A DNA stretch of 34,024 bases from Candidatus Aerophobota bacterium. GTDB taxonomy: Bacteria; Aerophobota; Aerophobia; Aerophobales; B3-G15. The stretch spans positions 1 to 34,024 of the forward strand of contig JAGGZA010000044.1 of NCBI GenBank assembly GCA_021162265.1, in the 5' to 3' direction. Under the pieces are notes generated by a model. It ran no database searches, had not been told where the DNA came from, and worked only from the letters and a program-made list of their open reading frames with translations. A program made the translations under genes and the position numbers. Positions 8,675-17,127 of the stretch are shown piece by piece (within the stretch, counting starts at the first letter, position 1; each line of letters begins with the position of its first letter).

Positions 8675-9357
8675 TAATTTCCCTGTCCTAAAATTTTTAT
8701 AATCTCCTCAAGTTCCAGAAGGGAAAAGATTGTATAATTTGCCTCATAAGGAGGAGAGACTCTCAAATTCTTATACTCGCCCTTTTTCCTTTTTATTCTA
8801 ACTGTAATTACACCCAGCTTTTTTGCAGCGAAGAAATCCTTCAGGGGATTATCTCCCACGTAAATGGTATTTTCTGTTTTCACCCTTAGTAGAGAAAGAG
8901 TCCTCTTAAAGGAATCCTCATTTTTCTTAGATAAACCTTTCTCAATATCATTTATGGTGATAACTTCAAAAAAGTCTCTTATGCCCAGCGCAGAAATTTT
9001 ATTCCTCTGCGTAGCAGGATAACCATCTGTTATAAGACCGAGTTTTAACCCACAGGATCTCAAGTTTTTCAGAATCACCTTTGCATCAGGATAAAGTGAA
9101 ATTAAAGGTAAATGCTCTCTGTAGATTTTTATAAGATTTTCCACAGGTTCTTTTATACTTAACTTTTTGAGCAAGACATCAAAGTTTTTTCTTCTTAATC
9201 CTCCATCAAAGTCATCTCTTAAAATTTTAAATACTCTATCAGAATTTATCTTGTATTTTCTGGAAAGATACTCTGCGGTTTTTCTAAAACCACTTACTAT
9301 AAACTTTTTTTCCTCGTATAAGGTATCGTCCAGATCAAAAAGAACCGCTTTTATCAT
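8674..9357 (-). CDS. HAD-superfamily hydrolase
   Basis: KAVLFDLDDTLYEE...LGLITDGYPATQRNKISALGIRDFFEVI...TIYVGDNPLKDFFAAKKLGVITVRI. Confidence 0.92.
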   Translation of the reverse strand: MIKAVLFDLDDTLYEEKKFIVSGFRKTAEYLSRKYKINSDRVFKILRDDFDGGLRRKNFDVLLKKLSIKEPVENLIKIYREHLPLISLYPDAKVILKNLRSCGLKLGLITDGYPATQRNKISALGIRDFFEVITINDIEKGLSKKNEDSFKRTLSLLRVKTENTIYVGDNPLKDFFAAKKLGVITVRIKRKKGEYKNLRVSPPYEANYTIFSLLELEEIIKILGQGN

Positions 9358-10508
9358 TTTATTAAAAAATTATCCTCCAGCATTCTCATAATACGCCCTG
9401 AAGTATCCCCGTCTCCGTAAGGATTCACACAGGAGTTTGCTCTTTCAATAAACTCCTCGTCAAACACCGCTCTTTTAATAGCTTCAATAATCTCTTCTTT
9501 TTTGCACCTGACATCAATCACATTCATAGCTCTCTCTCTACCCTTCTGCCTTTCGCCAATATTAACTACAGGCAAACCAAACGAAGCAGCTTCAATTAAT
9601 CCAGCACTGGAATTACCAACCATAACACTGGCTAAATTCATCAGTCCCAGATATAATTTATAAGGAATGTGACGGTGAATTTGAACAAAAGGAAATTTCG
9701 CATACTTTCTGATAACCTTTATAATTCTTCTTCCTCCCGCATCTGCATTAGGATAGGTAATTATAACCTGAGCTCTTTCAGGACCAATTACTTCCTCACA
9801 AAAGCCAACTACACTTTCACAGATAGTTTCCATATTATCTTCCGATTCCTCAATTTTCTCTGTCACGGGATGGTACGAAACCAAAATTAAAGGACTGGAA
9901 ATTCTAATACCAAGTTTTTGAGCAACATCCCCGGGTTCTGAAAAGTCTTTCTTCCTGATGGCCTCAAGATCAGGTGCTCCCACAATATAGGTCTTTAAAG
10001 GATCAGCACCTATGGAAATTACTCGCTCAAAACATCTTTTGCTGGCAACAAAATGAAAATCAGAAAAAACGGTAATAGCATCACGTATATAGTCATCTAT
10101 AGAACCTGATAAATACCCCCCACCAATATGAGCTATGGGAATATTCAGATGCCTGCAAGCTATAGCACCTGCCAGCATTTCACCTCTATCTCCAAGAAGA
10201 AGTGTTAAATCTGGAGCAATTTTTTCTATAGATTGTGTAATCCCAACAATCCCAATTCCAAACGACTTTGCCATTGCGCTCCCTTCATCACCACACAGAA
10301 GCATGTCCACTCTTTCATCCACGTGGAATTTTTCTTCTACTTCCTTAATTGTATATCCGAACTCAGGAGTTAAATGCATAGAAGTTGCTATAATGTGCAG
10401 TTTAAAATAGGGATGGTCCTTGATGGCTTTAAGTATATAATATGCTCTACCAAAATCAGCTCTGGAACCAGTAATATATAATATCTTCTTTATCGCAGAT
10501 TTCCTCAT
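9354..10508 (-). CDS. Hydrolyzing UDP-N-acetylglucosamine-type 2-epimerase (NeuC/LegG-like)
   Basis: ITGSRADFGRAYYILKAI; LLLGDRGEMLAGAIACRHLNIPIAHIGGGYLSGSIDDYIRDAITVFSDFHFVAS; VGNSSAGLIEAASFGLPVVNIGERQKGRERAMNVIDV. Confidence 0.93.
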   Translation of the reverse strand: MRKSAIKKILYITGSRADFGRAYYILKAIKDHPYFKLHIIATSMHLTPEFGYTIKEVEEKFHVDERVDMLLCGDEGSAMAKSFGIGIVGITQSIEKIAPDLTLLLGDRGEMLAGAIACRHLNIPIAHIGGGYLSGSIDDYIRDAITVFSDFHFVASKRCFERVISIGADPLKTYIVGAPDLEAIRKKDFSEPGDVAQKLGIRISSPLILVSYHPVTEKIEESEDNMETICESVVGFCEEVIGPERAQVIITYPNADAGGRRIIKVIRKYAKFPFVQIHRHIPYKLYLGLMNLASVMVGNSSAGLIEAASFGLPVVNIGERQKGRERAMNVIDVRCKKEEIIEAIKRAVFDEEFIERANSCVNPYGDGDTSGRIMRMLEDNFLIK

Positions 10509-11554
10509 TCTATTTTTTCAGTCAAAACCAGCTCATCTTTCTCTATATCCTGCTTAGCCTTTCTGCCAACGATAAAACCAATGTACCTGGGCTCAATTCC
10601 TGTTCCCGGTCTTTTAATAGCTAACATATCTCCTCTAATAACAGCCCCTCGAGGAATATAACTTTTTGCCACTATACTTTTTCTTACAAGTTTTTTAATC
10701 TCCTCTTCTTTTATTGTTGGTCTTTTTATCCCATCTCCCAGAGCTTTTTCCGTTTCTCTTATAAAATCTATCATCCTTTTAAGTTCCCCGGGTTCAAGAG
10801 AAGCCCTGTGGTCAGGTCCTGGTAGATTTCTGTCTAAGGTAAAGTGCTTTTCAACAACGCATGCTCCAAGGGAAAAGGCAACAGCAGGAATAACAAGACT
10901 TAGCGTATGGTCCGAAAAACCAACGGGAAAACCAAATGCATATCTTAAAGTTCGCAATACATTTAAATTAGCCTCTTCTGGGTATGCCGGGTAATCTGTT
11001 ACGCAGTGAAGAATAACAATATCCTCAACTCCCTCATTTTTGATGATATTAACAGCCTCCTCCACTTCTCCAAGCTTTGCCATTCCTGTGGATAAAATGA
11101 TTGGCTTTTTCTTCTTCGCTATGTGTCTTAAGAAAGGAAGATTTGTTATCTCGCCGGATGGAATTTTAAAAGCTGGAACATCCAGCTCATAGAGCATGTC
11201 AACACTTTCCATATCAAAAGGGGAGGATAAGAATACAATATTCTTCTCTCCTGCATAATCCGAAAGTTCCTTAAAGTCTTCTTTTTTTAGTTCCAGTTTT
11301 TTTATCATTTCATATTGAGATTCCTCGTAATCTCCATCACTTTTCTGATAACCTGCCTTTTTAGCATTCTTTGTTAAAACATTTTCAGCTTTAAAAGTCT
11401 GGAATTTAACTGCATCTGCACCTGCATCTTTAGCAACATCGATCATTTTTTTAGCCAGATCAAGACTTCCATTATGATTTACACCTGCTTCTGCTATAAT
11501 AAAGCAGGATTTTGTCTCTCCAATTAACCTGGTACCTATTTTAACTTCTCTCAT
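10505..11554 (-). CDS. Sialic/legionaminic/pseudaminic acid synthase family (NeuB-like) with C-terminal SAF domain
   Basis: FIIAEAGVNHNGSLDLAKKMIDVAKDAGADAVKFQTFKAENVLT; FKIPSGEITNLPFLRHIAKKKKPIILSTGMA; LHCVTDYPAYPEEANLNVLRTL; VGFSDHTLS; EKHFTLDRNLPGPDHRASLEP. Confidence 0.95.
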   Translation of the reverse strand: MREVKIGTRLIGETKSCFIIAEAGVNHNGSLDLAKKMIDVAKDAGADAVKFQTFKAENVLTKNAKKAGYQKSDGDYEESQYEMIKKLELKKEDFKELSDYAGEKNIVFLSSPFDMESVDMLYELDVPAFKIPSGEITNLPFLRHIAKKKKPIILSTGMAKLGEVEEAVNIIKNEGVEDIVILHCVTDYPAYPEEANLNVLRTLRYAFGFPVGFSDHTLSLVIPAVAFSLGACVVEKHFTLDRNLPGPDHRASLEPGELKRMIDFIRETEKALGDGIKRPTIKEEEIKKLVRKSIVAKSYIPRGAVIRGDMLAIKRPGTGIEPRYIGFIVGRKAKQDIEKDELVLTEKIE

Positions 11555-12248
11555 CTTTACTACTCCTTACCAAAGCCTCTGCAAAGATAAAGTCAAGTTT
11601 ATCATCTATATCAATACTCTCTTCTAACCTCATAAGATAGGGTAATGTTATGCTATTGTAATAATTTAAGCCATCTTTCAACTTATCTGGAGTATAAATA
11701 AATATTGCTCCATTTAAAAGATACGTTTTTGGCAAATCCTGTCTTCTCTTTTCTGGATAATAATGTTCCAAAACGGGTTTTAGATGATCCTCCTCAATAG
11801 TAAAACACCAATAAGGAGGCTTCTTGGTCTCGCAAACACTTACAACAAAATCGCATCTTCTTGTGAGAAACAGTCTTATCGCCTCATCTATATGATGAGC
11901 TTTACGAAAAGGAGAGGTAGGTTGCAGAAGAACTATTATATCTGGCTCATAATTTTCTTTTTCAAGCTTGCTTAAAGCGTCCAAAACAACATAAGATGTA
12001 GGAATGTCATCACCTGCAAGTTCTCTTGACCTTTCTATTACCTTCGCACCGTACCTCTTCGCAAGCCTGCCTATTACTGCGCTATCTGTAGAAACCACAA
12101 CCTTGTTTAAAAAACGCGACTTTAGAGCTTCACTAATGGTATAGAATATCAAAGGTTTACCATTTAAAAATCTTACATTTTTTCTCGGAACACCCTTTGA
12201 ACCACCTCGAGCAGGAATAATACCTAAAATATTCTTGACCATTCTCAT
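11541..12248 (-). CDS. CMP-sialic/legionaminic acid-type cytidylyltransferase (NeuA-like)
   Basis: LGIIPARGGSKGVPRKNVRFLNGKPLIFYTISEALKSRFLNKVVVSTDS; LLQPTSPFRKAHHIDEAI. Confidence 0.94.
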   Translation of the reverse strand: MRMVKNILGIIPARGGSKGVPRKNVRFLNGKPLIFYTISEALKSRFLNKVVVSTDSAVIGRLAKRYGAKVIERSRELAGDDIPTSYVVLDALSKLEKENYEPDIIVLLQPTSPFRKAHHIDEAIRLFLTRRCDFVVSVCETKKPPYWCFTIEEDHLKPVLEHYYPEKRRQDLPKTYLLNGAIFIYTPDKLKDGLNYYNSITLPYLMRLEESIDIDDKLDFIFAEALVRSSKDERS

Positions 12249-13513
12249 AAAAGGTTCTCCTTTCTTAAAAGATCTTTTATCTGCTTCTTGCTTAAAAAAC
12301 TTCCCTTCTCGGAAGTATAGTGGTTGTTTCCGGTTGAAATATAAGTATCAGGATATGAGTATTTCCCGTTCCCGGATCTGAAAGGAGGAAGAATAATGTA
12401 CATATCCTTCCCTTCAAGCGATCTTCTCTCTTCATCCCCTGTCATCAACTCCTCGTAAAATTTCTCACCAGGTTTTGTTCCAATTTCCTTAATTCCATTA
12501 TTGAAACCCAGGATATCCTCTATTGTCTCCACAAGATCAACAATTCTGACAGCAGGCATCTTGGGAACAAAAACTTCACCTCCCTTAGCCAGAAAACTTG
12601 CTTTAAAGATAAAATCCACAGCTTCATTTAAAGACATCACAAACCTCGTCATCTTCTTACTTGTGAGAGTAACCTGCTTTCCTTCTAAAAGCTGATTCTT
12701 AAACAGAGGAATAACAGATCCTCTTGAACCTAAAACATTGCCAAATCTTACAGTGGCAAATACTGTTCTTCTTTTCCCCTTGTAATAATTTGCTGCAGTA
12801 AAAAGTTTTTCAGCCATAAGTTTTGTGGCTCCCATAGTACTTGTAGGATTTACTGCTTTATCAGTTGATGTAAAGATAACCTTTTCTGCATCTACCTTTA
12901 AAGCAGCATTTATTACATTCTGAGAACCATAAACATTGGTATTAATTGCCTCAAAGGGATTATACTCGCATGAGGTAACATGTTTTAAGGCTGCAAGATG
13001 GAAGACAATATCAACTTCCTCCATAGCCATTTCCAGTCTCTTTGCATCCCTTACATCTCCAATAAAAAATCTTAAATTACCTGCATTATCAAATTCTTCA
13101 GCCATTTCAAATTGCTTTGTCTCATCTCTACTGTAAATCCGAACTACCAGGGGATTCAAACAAAGAAGTCTTCTCGTAAGTTCTCTTCCCACTGTTCCTG
13201 TCCCACCTGTAATTAATATCCTTTTCCCCTGGAAATAATTTCCCTCCCCGGGAAAACTTTTATCCTTTTTTAATTTATTACCATTACCTCCAAGAATTTT
13301 TTTTGCTCCCTTTATAGTATAACCTTTCTCCTTCACAAGTTCCTTTATCTTTAAAAGTATCTTTAAGTCATCCTCTCTGTATCTTCTGTGCATGCCTTTG
13401 CTTCTATAGGGATTGAGAAAATCACCAAACTCCTTTTCCCAGTATCTAAGGGTATAGGGCTTCACTCCTATTCTTCGACATAGTTCTCCTATGCTGATAA
13501 AACCACTATTCAT
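12245..13513 (-). CDS. MerR-type HTH domain fused to CapD/FlaA1-type NAD-dependent sugar-nucleotide dehydratase
   Basis: N-terminus FISIGELCRRIGVKPYTLRYWEKEF...MHRRYREDDLKILLKIKELVKEKGYTIKGAKKIL (MerR wHTH) continuous with KRILITGGTGTVGRELTRRLL...STDKAVNPTSTMGATKLMAEKL. Start reset to ATG 13511-13513 (GGGAG 6 nt upstream) because the track start lies upstream of a sigma28 promoter. Confidence 0.9.
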   Translation of the reverse strand: MNSGFISIGELCRRIGVKPYTLRYWEKEFGDFLNPYRSKGMHRRYREDDLKILLKIKELVKEKGYTIKGAKKILGGNGNKLKKDKSFPGEGNYFQGKRILITGGTGTVGRELTRRLLCLNPLVVRIYSRDETKQFEMAEEFDNAGNLRFFIGDVRDAKRLEMAMEEVDIVFHLAALKHVTSCEYNPFEAINTNVYGSQNVINAALKVDAEKVIFTSTDKAVNPTSTMGATKLMAEKLFTAANYYKGKRRTVFATVRFGNVLGSRGSVIPLFKNQLLEGKQVTLTSKKMTRFVMSLNEAVDFIFKASFLAKGGEVFVPKMPAVRIVDLVETIEDILGFNNGIKEIGTKPGEKFYEELMTGDEERRSLEGKDMYIILPPFRSGNGKYSYPDTYISTGNNHYTSEKGSFLSKKQIKDLLRKENLL

Positions 13514-13541
13514 TGAATTCTCCCGAGAGCTCATTATTTTT

Positions 13542-13568
13542 TTATCGGCAAAACAATAAATTACTTTA
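13542..13568 (-). promoter_or_regulatory. sigma28 (FliA)-type promoter for the MerR-SDR/nonulosonate operon
   Basis: Minus strand TAAAGTAA-N11-GCCGATAA. Confidence 0.8.
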
Positions 13569-13626
13569 ACTTTATAATGCAAAATTTATACCGGATTATT
13601 CTATCCTGATTTTCTTCAGGAAATAC

Positions 13627-13655
13627 TTGATAACCTGACATGCTTTTGGTATAAT
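13627..13655 (+). promoter_or_regulatory. sigma70-type promoter for the coiled-coil gene
   Basis: TTGATA-N17-TATAAT. Confidence 0.75.
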
Positions 13656-13682
13656 ACAGAAAAGAAAAATACGGAGAAAGAT

Positions 13683-14045
13683 ATGGGAGTTTATGAAAAT
13701 GTAAAAAAAGCCTTACAGGACATTGTGGCACCAGAATTACAATCCTTACGGGGAGAGATTAAAAGGCTTGATGAGAAGATAGATTCGTTGAGAGAGATTG
13801 AGATTAAAAGGCTTGATGAGAAGATAGATTCGTTGAGAGAGATTGAGATTAAAAGGCTTGATGAGAAGATAGATTCTCAGTCAAGGGGAATTAATGACAG
13901 GATAAATTCTCTGCGAAATGAAATTTTATCAGAGATAAAAAGATTGGATGGAAAGATAGACTCACTTGATTCTCATTTACGGATAGCAATTGATATTCGT
14001 GAAAGACTGGCTAAAGTTGAGGCAAAATTTGCCGGCAGTTCTTAA
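13683..14045 (+). CDS. Small coiled-coil protein with EIKRLDEKIDSLREI repeats
   Basis: 120-aa ORF preceded by GGAG and a sigma70-type promoter; heptad-like charged repeats. Confidence 0.75.
   Translation: MGVYENVKKALQDIVAPELQSLRGEIKRLDEKIDSLREIEIKRLDEKIDSLREIEIKRLDEKIDSQSRGINDRINSLRNEILSEIKRLDGKIDSLDSHLRIAIDIRERLAKVEAKFAGSS
13755..13877 (+). repeat. 45-bp in-frame tandem repeat, about 2.7 copies
   Basis: gagattaaaaggcttgatgagaagatagattcgttgagagagatt at 13755-13799 and 13800-13844, partial third copy from 13845. Confidence 0.9.
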
Positions 14046-14080
14046 TAAATCTTAATGAATTCTTTGGTGTCTCAGGTAAA

Positions 14081-14110
14081 AAGAGTTTTGCTTTAAAATA
14101 GCAAACTCTT
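14081..14110. terminator. Hairpin between convergent coiled-coil and maf genes
   Basis: AAGAGTTTTGC-TTTAAAATA-GCAAACTCTT, with T-rich exit on the minus strand. Confidence 0.6.
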
Positions 14111-14163
14111 AGAAAACTCCCTGATTATGTAAGAAAAATAACACTCTAAAAAATAAGTCTTTG

Positions 14164-16104
14164 TTATGAATAAAGTTTACACAGGGCTGCAAAGGAAAGT
14201 TCGAAGTTATTAATTAATTTTTCGGTCCCCTTTTTTACTCCATCGTAAAATATTCCAACCTTCTCTACCTGATTAAACAATTTCTTTCTTTTGGAAAGTT
14301 TATCCAGCCTCAGGTTTGCTTTTCTCTGTGCAAGGTAAAGATGAGAATACATTTCATCCTCGAGAAAGGAGCGGATATAAGATTCTACCTTCATAATTTT
14401 TTCTTCCAGTTGATTAGACTCTCTTGCCAGATTTTTCAATTCTTGATGATTTGAATATCTTTGTCTGAGCTCTCTTTGCAGTCTTCTTATTACCTTTTGC
14501 CCTTCACCTGCATAAAAATTAATTTCTTTCAATCTCCTTATAACCTTTTCCATCTCTTCCTTTAATTCCTCTAAATTAACTTTTTCTCTAATTCTGGACG
14601 CCTCTTCCAGAATTTCTCTCACTTCAAATTCTTCCTGGCAGTACTTATCAATTACCTCCCTCAAAGTCATTATCTCAGTTCCTTCTATTTTAGCTCCTCC
14701 TTCTGTAGCATCTATACATTTTGCCTTTGTCAGACTAATTATTCTCTCAAAATAAACAAGATAAGAGTACATATCCATAGTTGTTGGGATGTCTCTCCCA
14801 TAAATATCCTTGACCATCACTAAATCCCTGCCAATCCACTTTCCATCGTTACTTCTTATAAGAAGGTACTTTCTACCTGTTCTTTTATCTATACCAATGG
14901 CTATCCTTTTCCGGGGAAGAGCTCCTTCTGCATGAGTAAACCCACCCGGATAACAGAGATCCTGTCCTGTAAGAATAATAGGGTCTGCTCCTAAAGCTCT
15001 TGCAAGAGAAAAAGCAGTATGAGCTACACTTGCTCCTTTCTCTAAAAAACCTTTATCTTCTACGAAGTTATTTAACCATCTGGCAATGGGTTTATGAATG
15101 TTAATAATAAATTTCTTACCTTTAAAATCAGACAGAACATCTGGATAGACCTCAGGATCTGCAGCAAGAAAAAGGTTTTCTGTTCTCTCCATAACCCCAT
15201 CAAAAAGATTTCTAACTCCTACTCCATAATCAATACTAACCACTATATGAGGTTCTATCTGATGCTCAAGTAGCGTTCTTAAAGCAGCATCAACACAGAT
15301 AATTAAGGCTTTATTCTCTACTTCTTTGAGAAGATGAACATTTTTATTTAAAGAGGGACCGGCGGCAACGCAGATAGCAGGTTTATTTTTAAACTTTCCA
15401 AAAAGATTCTTTATTCCCGGATTACTTATAACCTGAGGGATATTGGTAAGTATATTTCTCTGGAAAGTTCCACCTTTTGCAATGTTTGTTGTTAAATTTG
15501 TCCTTGACCAAAATATAGTATCATGAATTGATTTTTTTACCTCATCACCTCTTTTATCCAGGAGATTAAAAGAAGGATTATGAAAAACTATAGAGGTCTT
15601 CCCGGTTAAAAAAGTTTCTCCCACAGGAAGCAATTTTCCCTTTATATTTAAAGGGCTATCTTCCACTATTAACTTCACCCTGGGAGAAGAAAACAGAGGA
15701 GAAAGGTCCAGAAGGCTAAGAGCAAGTTTAAAGAAAGATGGTTGTGGTTCTATCACTATTACTAATTTAATCCAGGGATAGTTATCGATAATTTCTTTCA
15801 CATGATACCCCAGACCAAATCCCACAACTATCAGAAAAAGAGTATCTTCCAGGTCATAACCTCTAATAAAGTTCTTAGCCTCTCTAAAAGGATCGTAGGC
15901 ACTGTGCAAAAGAACCTGCTGACCGCTACCCTTTTTTACTCTGAGAGTGGGAACACCTGCCTTTGTCTTAATAATCTCTACATTTTTGGGGAAAGGAATC
16001 CCATCCAGCTTCTTAACAAGCTCCAGATTACCTTTTTCTTTTAGCAGGGAAATATTTTTAAAATAAAACCCATTTTTTTCTGATGGTAAAAAACTTTTAT
16101 CCAT
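14164..16104 (-). CDS. Maf-type (DUF115 / 6-hydroxymethylpterin pyrophosphokinase MptE-like) motility accessory factor, probable flagellin nonulosonate glycosyltransferase
   Basis: KPAICVAAGPSLNKNVHLLKEVENKALIICVDAALRTLLEHQIEPHIVVSIDYG; SVAHTAFSLARALGADPIILTGQDLCYPGGFTHAEG; adjacent to fliD/fliS and the NeuABC-like operon. Confidence 0.88.
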   Translation of the reverse strand: MDKSFLPSEKNGFYFKNISLLKEKGNLELVKKLDGIPFPKNVEIIKTKAGVPTLRVKKGSGQQVLLHSAYDPFREAKNFIRGYDLEDTLFLIVVGFGLGYHVKEIIDNYPWIKLVIVIEPQPSFFKLALSLLDLSPLFSSPRVKLIVEDSPLNIKGKLLPVGETFLTGKTSIVFHNPSFNLLDKRGDEVKKSIHDTIFWSRTNLTTNIAKGGTFQRNILTNIPQVISNPGIKNLFGKFKNKPAICVAAGPSLNKNVHLLKEVENKALIICVDAALRTLLEHQIEPHIVVSIDYGVGVRNLFDGVMERTENLFLAADPEVYPDVLSDFKGKKFIINIHKPIARWLNNFVEDKGFLEKGASVAHTAFSLARALGADPIILTGQDLCYPGGFTHAEGALPRKRIAIGIDKRTGRKYLLIRSNDGKWIGRDLVMVKDIYGRDIPTTMDMYSYLVYFERIISLTKAKCIDATEGGAKIEGTEIMTLREVIDKYCQEEFEVREILEEASRIREKVNLEELKEEMEKVIRRLKEINFYAGEGQKVIRRLQRELRQRYSNHQELKNLARESNQLEEKIMKVESYIRSFLEDEMYSHLYLAQRKANLRLDKLSKRKKLFNQVEKVGIFYDGVKKGTEKLINNFELSFAALCKLYS

Positions 16105-16105
16105 C

Positions 16106-16726
16106 TTAGTTCATTTGATACTTTAACATATTAATAATTTCTCCTACCAGTTTTCTCTCCTCCCTTATACGAGGAGCAAGTTCATATTCCAGGACATCCG
16201 CTAAAGTTAAAAGATCATTATCCTTAATAGCTCTTTTTGCCTCTTTTAAAAATTGTACAATTTTCTCTACTTTCCAAAGGACATTCCTTTCAAGAAAAAT
16301 CTTTGTATAATCCAGAGCAAAAATTTTCTCTATTTTCTCCAGAACTTCATTTGCCTCATCCCATAAACCAATACATCTTTCTAACAATGAAAAGGCACTT
16401 TTGTGATTTCCCTTTTGAATCAGGAGGCTTACCTTTTCCACCTCCTTTGCTATCTCAGGAAGGTAACTTTTTATCTCTTCCAGGGAATTAATAGCCCATT
16501 GCCACAAATTGGCAGTATAAAGTTCCAGAGTTTTAAATTCGCTTACCTTCTTGTTAAAGAGAATTTTTTTGTCCTCTTCTGAAAGAGATTTGCCTTCAAG
16601 TCTCACCTGAATCACCACTCTCTTATTTTCATTTATCCAGCTTTCCAATTGCACAAGAAGCTCCCCCAATGTTTCATCTTCTTCAGGTATAACAAGGTCC
16701 TCGTACCCGTCAATTATTATCTTCAT
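16106..16726 (-). CDS. Unknown mostly helical protein between fliS and maf
   Basis: 206-aa ORF overlapping fliS by 17 nt and ending 2 nt before maf; no family recognised. Confidence 0.75.
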   Translation of the reverse strand: MKIIIDGYEDLVIPEEDETLGELLVQLESWINENKRVVIQVRLEGKSLSEEDKKILFNKKVSEFKTLELYTANLWQWAINSLEEIKSYLPEIAKEVEKVSLLIQKGNHKSAFSLLERCIGLWDEANEVLEKIEKIFALDYTKIFLERNVLWKVEKIVQFLKEAKRAIKDNDLLTLADVLEYELAPRIREERKLVGEIINMLKYQMN

Positions 16727-17096
16727 TTACTACCTCCGCAGCCTTAATCCAGGCTTCTCTTAACGGTTTAATAAGCGAAAGAACCTCTTCTACAATCTGA
16801 GCATTTTTTTCAATATTAGCCTGGACTAACCTCTCGTAGATATACTCATACAGATTGTATAAACCCATGGCTACTTCCCCTACATCGACATTTAACGAAC
16901 ACATTAATTCTCTGATAATCTTCTGTGTTTTTAACAACAGTCTGTTACTTTGTTCTATGTCCTTGATTTTTATCTTTGTGATTGCCATTTTCAAACACTT
17001 TACTGCCTCATCATAAAGAAGAATAATCAATTTCTCCGGAGGACTTGTTTGAATCTCTACCTCGCGATACTTCCTTAAAATCTCAACTTGCTTCAT
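16710..17096 (-). CDS. fliS: Flagellar export chaperone FliS
   Basis: YREVEIQTSPPEKLIILLYDEAVKCLKMA..., length 128 aa, directly downstream of fliD. Confidence 0.9.
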   Translation of the reverse strand: MKQVEILRKYREVEIQTSPPEKLIILLYDEAVKCLKMAITKIKIKDIEQSNRLLLKTQKIIRELMCSLNVDVGEVAMGLYNLYEYIYERLVQANIEKNAQIVEEVLSLIKPLREAWIKAAEVVNEDNN

Positions 17097-17127
17097 ATCT
17101 TCACCCCTTTTGATTTATCTTCTGGTC

